From CAYQDB01 sp964416195 (GTDB lineage: Bacteria; Zixibacteria; MSB-5A5; GN15; FEB-12): 64,000 nucleotides of DNA. How positions within the stretch are numbered: position 1 is the first letter of the stretch; each line of letters opens with the position of its first letter. Of the stretch, positions 25,939 through 35,296 are shown in pieces. Below the pieces are notes generated by a model. That model was not told where the DNA came from. It did not search any database and was given only the letters and a program-made list of their open reading frames with translations. The position numbers were made by a program, and so were the translations under genes. The stretch covers positions 13,141-77,140 of the forward strand of contig CAYQDB010000011.1 in the NCBI GenBank assembly GCA_964416195.1, written 5' to 3'.

Positions 25939-27945
25939 TCAGTTGAGGAAAGTCCAGGTCAGACTATAGTAGAAATATCGGCCGGGGAATATAATGTACT
26001 CCCGTGCCTCGTAGACATGAGATGTCACATTCTGGAAAACAAAATTGAATCGGAAATCTTTTAGGCCGAAGGATAACTTCGCATTCGCAATCAAATCCTC
26101 ACCCATGCCCTTTTTATCATACCCATCGTACGGCCCGGTATAAACAATCTCCCCGTAGGCATAGAGATCAAGCAGTCTTTGAGACCAATAGAGATGCAGC
26201 TCCATCCCGGAGAAGAACTGATACTCAGGACTATAGGCCTTATCCTCAAAGGCATCATAATCAAGATAATGATACGCTCCACCAGCGGCAAAACTCAGGA
26301 AACTACGTATTCTCAGTTTTGGCTCCAGGCGGACATCGACAAAGGTAACGTCATCGTTGATCGGAGAGAAAAACGTGTAGGACCCAAGACTATCCGTTAA
26401 CGGCTGGTTTTGCCAATCGATGCCGTCAAATATCTTTCCACCGGTTACGGAGAGTCCGATATTGTTCTTCTGTGAACCCAACTCCACAGTCGCATTCGCG
26501 ACCAACTGTCTTTCCAATTTGAGACCACTATTGCCACATTCAGCGTAAGCGGAAACGCCGCTGCCGTAAATCGTCGATTTCTGAAACGGAAGATGCAATT
26601 CGGTAAGCGACGGTTCCCGCTCGCTGTAACCGACCGAGAGCATCATGAAAAACTTGGTCCGCTCTCGGAAAAGAACTAACGCCACCGAGGGCAAAAGGCC
26701 AAGACTCTCCACATATTTGGCACCGGCAGTCAGCGCCCAGCGGTACCCCTCGGTGAGCCGAGCCGCGCTAAGTGAGAGTTCCGAGCTTAGACGATTTAGA
26801 TTCTTGGGCCCATCGTCGTACTCCAGATAATCACCGTCAACCTGTGTCTGGAAAATAGTTCGTCCGGAGACCCACTCCCGCAATGCAAACACACCATGCC
26901 CGGTAAGATTCAGACTCCCCTTGTAGCTCCCTGTCCAATAGGAACCTTTTCTAAGGTGCTTGTAACCGACCTCGTTACGTGTCGTATTATCGCCATTGTG
27001 AATATCGTAAGACAACCTCGCCATCCGATCAAACCGTTCCCGCAACACTGCTGTTCCACCCTTCTCAGGTCGCACAACGAAGTTGCCGTCTCGGTTGTAG
27101 AGTTGACCCCAGGCCCGCAATCCCTGCCGATCCCCAATCGGAAAATAAAAGTTCCCATAGTAATGATAAGCGTCATCCTTGCGACTCACTGCGGGGCCGT
27201 CAGCGTCACGATAGCCTATAGACATATCAATCTGACGTCCGTGGACAAACTTCTTGGAGTATCGGCCGCGGACATACGAGTAGCCGAACGAACCCTTGTC
27301 AGCCAGCAACGCCGTTTCCGGCGAATAAGATGACGCGCTTCCTGGCCTGGTCAACAGCGTCGCCACCGAGCTCTCTCCCCCAAGGACCTGGCCGACCGGG
27401 CCTGGAAGAACAAAGATGCGGTCATCGAGCGCTATCGGAACATCATTGAGGTCAATCAGGCCGTCAGGTTCGGGAACGTGCTCGAAAGGACGGAGCCGGC
27501 GGTCGTTCACCAAAAGGTTCAACCTGTCGCCTGACAGGCCGAACGGCTGTACTGTCTTCCGCAACGGGGTTACCTGATGTTCGAGGATGAAAAACGATGG
27601 ATCACAACGGAAATAGTCGCCGGCATCGTGAAAGAACGACTGGTCGACCTGTTGACGCCGATTTAATCGCTCCGACACGAAGTAGGTTGCTAGGCTGTCG
27701 AAAAATGAAAGGCGAGGGAGGCGTTCACGTTGCTTCTTGAACAATTCATATCGCTCCTCAAAACTGGCCAAGCTTGTATCGGTTCCTGTCAAACTATCTG
27801 CTGGCAACACCTGGTGTAGAAGAGTGTCCGCGAGACCAGCCGTGTCTTCTTTTGTCGGGATAAATATGGAATCAGGCTGCTTGTCATTTGCCGATACGGA
27901 TCCGATCAGACAGAACAACGCATATATGGCTATTTGCTTGATCAT
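25939..27945 (-). CDS. TonB-dependent receptor-like outer-membrane protein
   Basis: A 668-residue outer-membrane protein. The start at 27945 overlaps the stop of the previous gene as ATGA, follows a GGGAGAG ribosome-binding site and gives a good signal peptide (MIKQIAIYALFCLIGSVSA); the frame is open further upstream but those residues lack any signal. After a charged spacer, residues about 135-205 resemble a degenerate plug domain (LNLLVNDRRLRPFE, then DLNDVPI and RIFVLPGPVGQVLGG). The rest shows alternating aromatic beta strands and the terminal YYSLTWTFLN typical of TonB-dependent barrels. No TonB box is evident. Ligand unknown; the adjoining ECF-like membrane gene suggests a vitamin or similar cofactor. 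Confidence 0.75.
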   Translation of the reverse strand: MIKQIAIYALFCLIGSVSANDKQPDSIFIPTKEDTAGLADTLLHQVLPADSLTGTDTSLASFEERYELFKKQRERLPRLSFFDSLATYFVSERLNRRQQVDQSFFHDAGDYFRCDPSFFILEHQVTPLRKTVQPFGLSGDRLNLLVNDRRLRPFEHVPEPDGLIDLNDVPIALDDRIFVLPGPVGQVLGGESSVATLLTRPGSASSYSPETALLADKGSFGYSYVRGRYSKKFVHGRQIDMSIGYRDADGPAVSRKDDAYHYYGNFYFPIGDRQGLRAWGQLYNRDGNFVVRPEKGGTAVLRERFDRMARLSYDIHNGDNTTRNEVGYKHLRKGSYWTGSYKGSLNLTGHGVFALREWVSGRTIFQTQVDGDYLEYDDGPKNLNRLSSELSLSAARLTEGYRWALTAGAKYVESLGLLPSVALVLFRERTKFFMMLSVGYSEREPSLTELHLPFQKSTIYGSGVSAYAECGNSGLKLERQLVANATVELGSQKNNIGLSVTGGKIFDGIDWQNQPLTDSLGSYTFFSPINDDVTFVDVRLEPKLRIRSFLSFAAGGAYHYLDYDAFEDKAYSPEYQFFSGMELHLYWSQRLLDLYAYGEIVYTGPYDGYDKKGMGEDLIANAKLSFGLKDFRFNFVFQNVTSHVYEAREYIIFPGRYFYYSLTWTFLN

Positions 27946-28469
27946 TGCAGGACGCTCTCCCTTAGATATAAGCGGCGGGCAGCGCGGAAAAGCAACGGGA
28001 AAATCACGACATTGAATCCAAGAGAGACAGCCGCCCCGACCGCCCCGACCACGAACCGCGGCCAGAACGGCTGAAAGAGCACAGCATCTACAGTGTTTAC
28101 CGGCAGGTAGAAAAAGACCGTGCACAGAAAGGCACAGAGAATGAGACGGGCTGCCAATAACAATGGTCGGGTCCGCTGCCAATTACTTACACGGAAGACA
28201 CCCCCCACCAGGCCGCTGCCGGCAGCTCCAACAACTTGCGCGATTATAATCGGTATTGGCGCCGGGCCGTACGGATTAAACGCTGTCCACAGCCCCATGC
28301 CTATCAAACCGACAAGGACTCCGGGAATGGCTCCCCACAAAAGCCCGGCTGAGAAAACAATGAAAAATATGAAGTTCACGTTGGGAAGATAGGACGTCCC
28401 CCACGAAAGGACATAGATCAGAGCAGAAGAAAGCGCGATACGGGCGATGAGCAGATGCCTTCCGATCAT
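27942..28469 (-). CDS. ECF-transporter S-component-like membrane protein
   Basis: A 175-residue polytopic protein with about five to six hydrophobic segments, starting MIGRHLLIARIALSSALIYVL. The helix pattern with LLWGAIPGVLVGLIGMGLW and AQVVGAAGSGLVGG resembles substrate-binding S components of energy-coupling-factor vitamin transporters. No A (ATPase) or T component is nearby, so it would rely on a shared module elsewhere, as group II ECF systems do. Its 3' end overlaps the TonB-type receptor and its 5' end overlaps the metalloprotease gene, each by four bases. Call is based on size, helix count and glycine patterns, not on a strict motif. Confidence 0.55.
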   Translation of the reverse strand: MIGRHLLIARIALSSALIYVLSWGTSYLPNVNFIFFIVFSAGLLWGAIPGVLVGLIGMGLWTAFNPYGPAPIPIIIAQVVGAAGSGLVGGVFRVSNWQRTRPLLLAARLILCAFLCTVFFYLPVNTVDAVLFQPFWPRFVVGAVGAAVSLGFNVVIFPLLFRAARRLYLRESVLQ

Positions 28470-30619
28470 CGAACTATGGCGACCTTCGCCTTATCCTCTG
28501 CCAACAACAGCCCCCCCTTATCCGGACAATACACGCGCCCCAACGCGATATATACTCCCGAGGCAACCTCTTCACGCCGTTCGTTCTTCATATCCCAGGC
28601 CATGACGAATTCCACCTGTTTATCGTGCCGATCAGGGGTAACGGTAGTGTCGAGCCTGCGGACAAACTCCCCTGCCACGTTAAAAATATCCACCGAGAAA
28701 TTATGGTCAGTGTAGTATATGAAATTGCCGTACAAGTCAGTCGGTATCTGAAACTTGAACCTCAATGGAGCTTCTCCCATATTACTAACCACCGCCGGAT
28801 TAGGGTAAGGAGCAAGAACGGCTGCCGGTATATCCACAAACTGGGAGTCAATAAAGATAGGGGTATCGATGCGCGTGGAGTCCAGCCTTTCCGGAATGTA
28901 ATACCCGAGGCTGTAATCGTACGGAGGAGTCTCGTATGCCCCTCTTCGATACGAAGCGGGAGAGATGATCATAGTCACCGACCGATACTGGTTAGGATCG
29001 AGAATCTTAAGCAACGTGTAGTTAGGGTTGGATGGCTCTTGATATGGCAAAAAGAACTGATCTACAATAAACGAATCCGGGATGCTGTCAAGTCGGAAGA
29101 CGATATTCAGACCCCATGGCTGAGGAGGGATCAAGTGATCGGGATGGCCATCCCCAAGGCCAATGTATACTGAGTACACTGAGTCGTCAATGTGCATTAT
29201 CTCATAGCCAGTGGTGGTATCGGTCACCAGAGTGGAATCAACACACGAGGAATCAGAAAAAGAGCCGCTATCACAATTCCAAAAGGTCGTGTCATTCACT
29301 ACGATCGCCCGCATGTGGTTGAGCCGCACATAAGCGGCAGAGTTATGCTCCGGCCTTCGAGGATTATCGTTGCCCAACACTAGCGTGGGATACTCCGTAT
29401 TCTCAACAATAGCCGTGTCGTAAATGGCGGGATACATCTTTTTCTCGGAATAGCCGATCCCCTCCGGAGCATCCCAGGCTCTGTCTCCGGTAAAGAAATT
29501 CCACAGAGCAAAATCGCGAAAGGCAGATGGCCAGTTTTCGGCGCCCCCGCTTATGGAATCGATTGCCAGTTGGGCGGCTATTAGAAAACTGGGACCAGAC
29601 CCCAATTCACCACAACGCAGCCAGATGTCCCTTATAATGCCCCGTCCAAATTTCTCCGAAAGAAAAATGGGAAGCACAACGGATGCATACGGATGATAGT
29701 CTCCAGTGCTGTTGAACTGCTGGATAGACAGCCGCGGATTACAAAAAAAGGCCGGAAGATAGTAATAGTAATCATTTATGTCATCGTAGATTTCTTCCTC
29801 CATCCAGACAGCCGACATCTCCATCCAATAGCGACGGGACAACAGCGGCGTTACCGGTTCGGCCTCTGTAAAATCGATACCGAACTGCACAGCGTGGAAG
29901 AACTCATGGGCGCAGGTCACCCGCACGGCATCCAACGGCCGATTCCTGTAGGTACTGAACACATCCTCCTGATAGTCATTTTCCAATTCGATAAACGAGG
30001 TAGCCCGGATGGAACCGGGACCGTCGATAGAAAGTGAGTCGAAGTAGGTTTGCCCGAAGACTGCTCCGAACAGGTTAGAAATGTAGATGTCGTACTTATC
30101 ATCGCCACCGGAGGGATAAAAACTATCAGCAGGCGGAGGGGGGAAACCAAGCGTATCGATGATATGAACCCACACCGAATCCAGGATCAATGCCATATCC
30201 TCCACGTAATCGGGCACACCGTCACCATCCCGGTCATGTCCCGGACGATAGACCGCATCCAGGCCCACGGTGGTATAGTGAATCTTGAAATGTCCTGCCG
30301 GACTGTCATAAGTATGCTCGTCGGTATAGGTAGGTCTGTCTGCAAACTCAGCCCCGAGCGCTTTCAGAAGCACCGGATCGAGCTTATCCCTGTTGAGGAT
30401 GAAGTCCACTAACACAGGCGTGCCGCACTTGAATGGCGGTCGGTCGGGATGACTCCATGCTGCCTCCAGCGCCTGCGGCGACGGCTGTGCGGTTTGCCCG
30501 GTTACATACATGTAGTTTTCGATGATCTCAATCTGTCTGCCTCGCGGTAACGTATCTGCCTGAGCCAGTGAGAGAGCGCTAACAATCAAAATCAGAGCTG
30601 ATACCAGTGTTGTCTTCAA
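28466..30619 (-). CDS. Secreted MXAN_6640-type putative zinc metalloprotease
   Basis: A 717-residue secreted protein. A signal peptide (MKTTLVSALILIVSALSLAQA) is followed by a pro-region, then HDRDGDGVPDYVED, an EF-hand/calcium-loop style acidic segment, and the zinc motif CAHEFFHAVQFGID (HExxH) near residue 240, with a downstream EEE region (WMEEEIYDD) that may supply a third ligand. This order matches the MXAN_6640 family of putative metalloproteases. The C-terminal about 100 residues form a FlgD-like Ig domain (FSVDIFNVAGEFVRRLD through VASGVYIALGRV). It overlaps its neighbours by four bases at both ends. Substrate unknown; location is likely periplasm, surface or medium. Confidence 0.83.
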   Translation of the reverse strand: MKTTLVSALILIVSALSLAQADTLPRGRQIEIIENYMYVTGQTAQPSPQALEAAWSHPDRPPFKCGTPVLVDFILNRDKLDPVLLKALGAEFADRPTYTDEHTYDSPAGHFKIHYTTVGLDAVYRPGHDRDGDGVPDYVEDMALILDSVWVHIIDTLGFPPPPADSFYPSGGDDKYDIYISNLFGAVFGQTYFDSLSIDGPGSIRATSFIELENDYQEDVFSTYRNRPLDAVRVTCAHEFFHAVQFGIDFTEAEPVTPLLSRRYWMEMSAVWMEEEIYDDINDYYYYLPAFFCNPRLSIQQFNSTGDYHPYASVVLPIFLSEKFGRGIIRDIWLRCGELGSGPSFLIAAQLAIDSISGGAENWPSAFRDFALWNFFTGDRAWDAPEGIGYSEKKMYPAIYDTAIVENTEYPTLVLGNDNPRRPEHNSAAYVRLNHMRAIVVNDTTFWNCDSGSFSDSSCVDSTLVTDTTTGYEIMHIDDSVYSVYIGLGDGHPDHLIPPQPWGLNIVFRLDSIPDSFIVDQFFLPYQEPSNPNYTLLKILDPNQYRSVTMIISPASYRRGAYETPPYDYSLGYYIPERLDSTRIDTPIFIDSQFVDIPAAVLAPYPNPAVVSNMGEAPLRFKFQIPTDLYGNFIYYTDHNFSVDIFNVAGEFVRRLDTTVTPDRHDKQVEFVMAWDMKNERREEVASGVYIALGRVYCPDKGGLLLAEDKAKVAIVR

Positions 30620-31455
30620 TGCTTACCTCTTTTTCTCTGTGCAGCTTTCTGTTTCAGCTTGTCCAGACACTCCTCGGGCACATTTTGCGACCCAATCATC
30701 CCATACCTGTGCGAACGCCCGTGAAAGTCAGAGCCTCCCGAAACCAGCAATCGATACCGCTCGGCCAGGTGCTTTAATCTTTCGGTGTCGCTGTGCTTGT
30801 GCACCGGATGGTATATTTCTATCCCGTCCAGGCCAAGACCTGCCAGCATGTCTATATGGCGCGCAGTGTTATCGATGACAGGATGAGCAAGTACCGCCAC
30901 TCCCCCGGCCTGATGCACCAACGAAATCGCTTCCTCCGGGGCAAAATTCATCTTAGGCACGTAGGCAGGACCGCCATCGCGAATGTACTTCTCGAACGCT
31001 TCCTCGTATGAACCGACAGCCTTTAACCGAACCATGGTATCGGCAATGTGGGGACGTCCGATAGCAGCCTGACCGGCTGTTCTTCCCACCTCCTCAAACT
31101 GGATATCGACGTCCATCTCATTTAACCGTTTAACGATCAGGCGGGCCCGTTGCTTGCGTTTACGTTGAAATACATCGAGCGCTGCCACCAGTGACTCATG
31201 ACTTGGGTCAAAGAGATACGCTAGCAAGTGCAAGTCGCCTCCATCCACCATCACGGACAATTCCACACCCGAGATCAACTCCGGGTCAGTCTCGCAAATC
31301 AACTCCCGAACACCCCAATATCCTGCCAGCGTATCATGGTCAGTGACCGAAAAAGCGCTGAGTTTTTCCGAGCGGACAGCATCAAGCAGCTCCGCGGCAG
31401 AAAAAGTTCCATCCGAGTAATGGGTATGTAAATGCAGGTCAATCCGCTTTTTCAT
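30616..31455 (-). CDS. PHP-domain nucleoside 3',5'-bisphosphate phosphatase-like (RNase AM type)
   Basis: A 279-residue cytoplasmic PHP phosphoesterase. All metal-site motifs are intact: DLHLHTHYSDGT at the N-terminus, TDHDT, GVELS, LAHPV and the C-terminal GSDFHG. Length and motif spacing match the E. coli YciV/RNase AM group, which hydrolyses 3',5'-nucleotides and trims RNA 5' ends. This group is distinct from the PHP domains of DNA polymerases. It directly abuts the FTCD gene upstream and overlaps the metalloprotease gene, so it belongs to the long operon. Family call is solid; exact activity is inferred. Confidence 0.87.
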   Translation of the reverse strand: MKKRIDLHLHTHYSDGTFSAAELLDAVRSEKLSAFSVTDHDTLAGYWGVRELICETDPELISGVELSVMVDGGDLHLLAYLFDPSHESLVAALDVFQRKRKQRARLIVKRLNEMDVDIQFEEVGRTAGQAAIGRPHIADTMVRLKAVGSYEEAFEKYIRDGGPAYVPKMNFAPEEAISLVHQAGGVAVLAHPVIDNTARHIDMLAGLGLDGIEIYHPVHKHSDTERLKHLAERYRLLVSGGSDFHGRSHRYGMIGSQNVPEECLDKLKQKAAQRKRGKH

Positions 31456-32985
31456 TCACAGTTTGCTTTCCACTCGCTCTCGAATAGCTGCTGCCAACTC
31501 CCCCGCCTTCTTACCAATAGCCGCAGCTTCTTCTCCTGTTGTGGCTACAAAGTCGCTATCCGCCAGTGAAGTCAGATTGATCCTGACATTGTATTGAGCG
31601 CCGTCGACAGCCGCCATTCCCATCAATGCAGCCACACCGGCGTCTGATATCGAATTATCGTTCCCCTTCTCAGCAACGATCTTGGCCAGTTTCATCACCT
31701 CCAACGACTTCTTCATCACTGTCAGGGGGACCCGCGCCGCTTCCTTGGTGGCGCACTCTATTTCCTCATCTCTGGCCTTTGATTCTTCATCCGTTCCCTT
31801 GGGAAGTTTGAACGCAGCCATGACCTTGTTGAAGGCCTCTTTGTCGGTTTCAATGAGCTGCGTCAATTCCGCACGAAGAACGTCAGCCCTATCTCGCACC
31901 TCGGACAGCTCATCCCTCACGTCGGCGTACTGCTTTTTGCCGACCGTGAGCCGACAGACCATAGCCACCAGCGCCGCCCCCAGGGCACCGGCCGAAGCCG
32001 CTACCGAACCGCCGCCAGGAGCGGGAGATGACGATGCTACTTCGTCGTAGAATGTCTCCCCCACAGCTCCGCCGGCACTCCCGCCGGCGGATCGAAGCTT
32101 CTCTTCCAGGATTTGATCCTTGGAGAAGTTCTCGAACCTCAGATAGAAATCGGCAGCGTCAATAATGGCATCGTTGGGTACCAGCCCGATGATTTCTGAG
32201 GAAGTAACGTTGACGCCGTAGCGCGCCGCCTCCGATTTAATCGTCTCAAAAACCCGGAAGATGGGTGTCTTTGTGTAGTCGACCAGGTTCATCGATATTT
32301 GCACCTGATCACGCTCCTTGATCTCAAAACCAAGCGCCTTTACGAACCGGTAGCCACCCCGCAAGCTGCGGACGGCATCAGCGATCTTGTCCGCTATCCA
32401 TTTTTTGTTAGTATCCAGGTAAACATTGTACGCCACCAACGGAAACCTGACGCCGATCGCAGTAGCACCCGCTTTGAGGTTCATCTTAGCCGGGCCATAG
32501 TCCGGTTTCCGGGCCGAATCGATTTCAATGGCGTCGCGAATTCCCTCGTATTCACCGGTGCGCACCTTGGCCAGATTCCTCCTCTTCGGCGTGCTGGCGG
32601 CATCTTCATACAAATAGACGGGAATCTGTAACTCCTCGCCGACCTTCCTGCCCAGCCGGTTGGCAAGCTCCACCGTCTCCTCGATGGTCATGTCCGACAG
32701 AGGGATAAAGGGGCAGACATCGCAGGCGCCCATGCGAGGATGCTCCCCCTCGTGGGTTGTCATGTCAATCAACTCCGCCGCCTTCCTGTATCCCTCAAAG
32801 GCAGCCTCCACAGCAACCTTGGGATGGGAGACAAACGTTACAACCGCCCGGTTGTGATCGTAATCCATCTCCTTGTCAAGCAGTACCGCTCCGTCCACAG
32901 AGGTGATAGCATTACAGATTGCATCGATAACTTCTGGACGACGCCCTTCCGAAAAGTTGGGAACACATTCAACAAGCTTTGCCAT
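31456..32985 (-). CDS. ftcD: Bifunctional glutamate formimidoyltransferase / formimidoyl-THF cyclodeaminase
   Basis: A 509-residue fusion. Residues 1 to about 300 are the formiminotransferase (start LVECVPNFSEGR, then MGACDVCPFIPL and the His-containing DYDHNRAVVTF). Residues about 310-509 are the cyclodeaminase, with the glycine-rich SSPAPGGGSVAASAGALG. Together they take the formimino group from formiminoglutamate to tetrahydrofolate and release ammonia to give 5,10-methenyl-THF. No other histidine-degradation gene (hutH, hutU, hutI) lies in this window, so its supply of formiminoglutamate is unclear. It abuts the PHP gene with no spacer. A CGGAG ribosome-binding site precedes its ATG. Confidence 0.95.
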   Translation of the reverse strand: MAKLVECVPNFSEGRRPEVIDAICNAITSVDGAVLLDKEMDYDHNRAVVTFVSHPKVAVEAAFEGYRKAAELIDMTTHEGEHPRMGACDVCPFIPLSDMTIEETVELANRLGRKVGEELQIPVYLYEDAASTPKRRNLAKVRTGEYEGIRDAIEIDSARKPDYGPAKMNLKAGATAIGVRFPLVAYNVYLDTNKKWIADKIADAVRSLRGGYRFVKALGFEIKERDQVQISMNLVDYTKTPIFRVFETIKSEAARYGVNVTSSEIIGLVPNDAIIDAADFYLRFENFSKDQILEEKLRSAGGSAGGAVGETFYDEVASSSPAPGGGSVAASAGALGAALVAMVCRLTVGKKQYADVRDELSEVRDRADVLRAELTQLIETDKEAFNKVMAAFKLPKGTDEESKARDEEIECATKEAARVPLTVMKKSLEVMKLAKIVAEKGNDNSISDAGVAALMGMAAVDGAQYNVRINLTSLADSDFVATTGEEAAAIGKKAGELAAAIRERVESKL

Positions 32986-33010
32986 GGCAAACTCCGAAAC
33001 TGTCCTAGTT

Positions 33011-33970
33011 CTATGACCTAAACTTCAGCTTAAGGCCCCAGGCTAACAGCGGAACCATGATCTCATGGTGGCCAACGAAATTGAAGCCTTTGCCCGCTTG
33101 GAAGGTCGGGCGCCTGACCACATTTTCCGTTGGACGGTAGTGCGTAATCATGTCGAAGTTTGCTGTTACCAAGCGGCTTCTGCCCCGACGGATATTCCTG
33201 GCGACCGTCAGCGCTTTCAAAAAAACTTCCGGTAATATAACAGCTGAGCCGATATTTGCAACCACTCCTCCCCGATCAATTGATTCGCAAAGCGAGCAGA
33301 GAATACGAAAATCAAGATGGGAAGCAGCCGCGACCTGGGCGGCGTTATACTCGGGGTGTTGACAAACAATGTCTGTGCCCACACCAATGTGTACTGTCAC
33401 CGGCAGGCCAAATCGATACGCCATACCGAAAACCGACAGCTTGCGGTGTTTTGCTTTCGACTCATTGATGAAACGCCCGGTGGCCTCTCCGAGACCGACT
33501 TGATTTCGCTCAGCCAGTTCACAGACTCCGGCAAACAACTCCGCGGTTTCTCGCACCATGCCAAAGGAGCCATCGGCAAGACCGGCCTGTACGTCCTCCG
33601 ATGTGCCTCCAAAAAAGGCTAGTTCCAAGTCGTGGATTACGGCAGCGCCGTGGAACGAAAGCCCGGTGACGATGCCCCGTTTCATTAGATCAATAATTAC
33701 CGGCGATAGCCCGACTTTAATGAAGTGAGCTCCCATTAGGAGGTGAAATGGGAAGCCGCGCTTGCGTGCCTTGACGACCAGTGCGATGAACTCTTTCAGA
33801 TCGGCCGCCTTCAGGAAAGCGGGCAGGGACTCAAAAAAATCCACCCCGCGGAGCTTCTTCATGGGACGGCCTAAAGCCCGAACATCTGTTTTATTCATCC
33901 GTTGTGCGTAGGAGTAACGTTCGACCCGGTTGAGATCGATTGGCTGGGGTTTGGGCAACTTTTTAGACAT
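33011..33970 (-). CDS. Deoxyhypusine-synthase-like family protein
   Basis: A 319-residue protein with the layout of bacterial deoxyhypusine-synthase-like proteins: a Rossmann-type core with GFPFHLLMGAHFIKVGLS, then a glycine/histidine loop (TGLSFHGAAVIHDLE), and VHIGVGTDIVCQHPEY. True deoxyhypusine synthase modifies eIF5A in eukaryotes and archaea. Bacterial relatives mostly act on other substrates or are uncharacterised. The active-site lysine segment of the classical enzyme (WGKIR-like) is not evident here. It lies two bases from the DUF3108 gene and 25 bases before FTCD in the same operon. Family assignment is by remembered sequence pattern and needs a profile search. Confidence 0.55.
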   Translation of the reverse strand: MSKKLPKPQPIDLNRVERYSYAQRMNKTDVRALGRPMKKLRGVDFFESLPAFLKAADLKEFIALVVKARKRGFPFHLLMGAHFIKVGLSPVIIDLMKRGIVTGLSFHGAAVIHDLELAFFGGTSEDVQAGLADGSFGMVRETAELFAGVCELAERNQVGLGEATGRFINESKAKHRKLSVFGMAYRFGLPVTVHIGVGTDIVCQHPEYNAAQVAAASHLDFRILCSLCESIDRGGVVANIGSAVILPEVFLKALTVARNIRRGRSRLVTANFDMITHYRPTENVVRRPTFQAGKGFNFVGHHEIMVPLLAWGLKLKFRS

Positions 33971-33972
33971 AA

Positions 33973-34812
33973 TCAGAACTCCTCGATATCGCCCAATCGG
34001 TAGTCGGTCAATTCCGCCGTGATTGACCCCACCAGTACTTTTGATTTCATCAGTACCGGCATCTTCAAACGGTCATCGGTGAGCCAGACTTTCAGTTTCC
34101 CCTTGTGCTTGAAGACACCAACCGTTTTCAGAAGCGGTTCCACCACAATGCAATCAAAAGTCCCCGCCTCGACAGTGACCCGTTCTCTCTTGAGGACTCT
34201 TACTTCGAGAGGGTACAGCTTACCATCCGTAAAGTTGTCAATACTCAGCGATATGCCCGGCTCAAGCTTCTGTGTGCGAACATAGAAGAGAACAGAAAGG
34301 GCATCTTGAACAAACGGAGGGACAGCAAGGGTATCGTCCTTATAGTATACTATATGGTTCCGCTGATCAAAGCTACAGGTTCGATCAGCGCGGTAGTTGC
34401 CCTCGCGAAGGTTCTTCTCAAACCGCCAACTGAACATCCCGACCGCATCGATGATAGACTCAACTCGATCTTCAACCTTGTAAAACGTAGAAAAGAACTT
34501 GTTGGACTGTGCCCGCGTTACTATCTGGTAGCAGGGTCTGTTCTCATACTCGATAAGACGCACGACTTCCATACTGGCAACGCCGGCATTGATGAAACCA
34601 TAGTTGATATCAAAGGTGAGTTTTTCTCTCGTTCCGAAAGCAACGTTCTCTACAAAACGGTCAAACAAGTTTATCCCCTCCACTGCCTGCATCGTGTCTT
34701 CCGACGCCTGTGCAATGCCGACCTCTACGGACACAAAGTAAAACAGGGGGAAAGCCCCCGCCAGAACCAGCGTTATCCAAGCCATCATCTGCAACAGAGA
34801 TCTACACCGCAT
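33973..34812 (-). CDS. DUF3108-containing secreted protein
   Basis: A 279-residue protein with an N-terminal hydrophobic signal/anchor (ITLVLAGAFPLFYFVSVEVGIAQA) and a DUF3108 beta-rich domain from about residue 55. Typical elements are KLTFDINYGFINAGVASMEV at its start, YKVEDRVES, and VEAGTFDCIVVEPL followed by KLKVWLTDD near the end. DUF3108 proteins are periplasmic or outer-membrane-associated; function is unknown. It overlaps the phosphatase gene by 11 bases, and a GAGAAG ribosome-binding site precedes the first ATG; a second Met at residue 9 is an alternative start. Confidence 0.8.
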   Translation of the reverse strand: MRCRSLLQMMAWITLVLAGAFPLFYFVSVEVGIAQASEDTMQAVEGINLFDRFVENVAFGTREKLTFDINYGFINAGVASMEVVRLIEYENRPCYQIVTRAQSNKFFSTFYKVEDRVESIIDAVGMFSWRFEKNLREGNYRADRTCSFDQRNHIVYYKDDTLAVPPFVQDALSVLFYVRTQKLEPGISLSIDNFTDGKLYPLEVRVLKRERVTVEAGTFDCIVVEPLLKTVGVFKHKGKLKVWLTDDRLKMPVLMKSKVLVGSITAELTDYRLGDIEEF

Positions 34813-35296
34813 CCGTCTTCTCGTCTATTCTTTTTACAATTTCCGGTAGATGCTTGCCCAGGTATTCACCGATTTCCAGGAACGTTTCATTGTATCTGTC
34901 GAGAGACTGTCCGATTGGATCAGGGATACCCTCTCCATTTGGGTTGGGATCGGGAAAACTCTTGAAGAGATATGTCTTGCTCTTTGCATCCCGCCGCATT
35001 CTGATTATCTCCTGCATATGGGAGGGCGTCATGGCCAGAATTAGATCGGCTTTGTCGATTAATGCAGGGATCAAAGGCTGAGATTGATGATTTGAGATAT
35101 CAACAGCCCAGGTCTTAGCTGCTTCGATGGCATACATTGTGGCAGGATAACCAACGGCAGATGCAGTGCCGGCCGATATAACCTCATATTTCTCCGGACG
35201 CTCTTTGGACAACAACATCTTCAACGCCCCTTCGGCCATCGGCGACCGGCAGGTATTACCGGTGCACACAAACAAAATGACATACCGTTTGCTCAT
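34802..35296 (-). CDS. Low-molecular-weight protein phosphatase (tyrosine/arginine)
   Basis: A 164-residue cytoplasmic phosphatase. The P-loop CTGNTCRSPMAEG (CX5RS) is at residues about 11-23, and the general-acid DP element occurs in GIPDPIGQS near the C-terminal third. The T in the P-loop (CTGNTCR) is the residue type found in protein-arginine phosphatases such as YwlE, whereas tyrosine phosphatases usually have a different side chain there, so arginine specificity is possible. It overlaps TsaC by four bases. The same neighbour pair (YwlE next to a TsaC/YwlC gene) is known in Firmicutes. Confidence 0.88.
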   Translation of the reverse strand: MSKRYVILFVCTGNTCRSPMAEGALKMLLSKERPEKYEVISAGTASAVGYPATMYAIEAAKTWAVDISNHQSQPLIPALIDKADLILAMTPSHMQEIIRMRRDAKSKTYLFKSFPDPNPNGEGIPDPIGQSLDRYNETFLEIGEYLGKHLPEIVKRIDEKTDAV

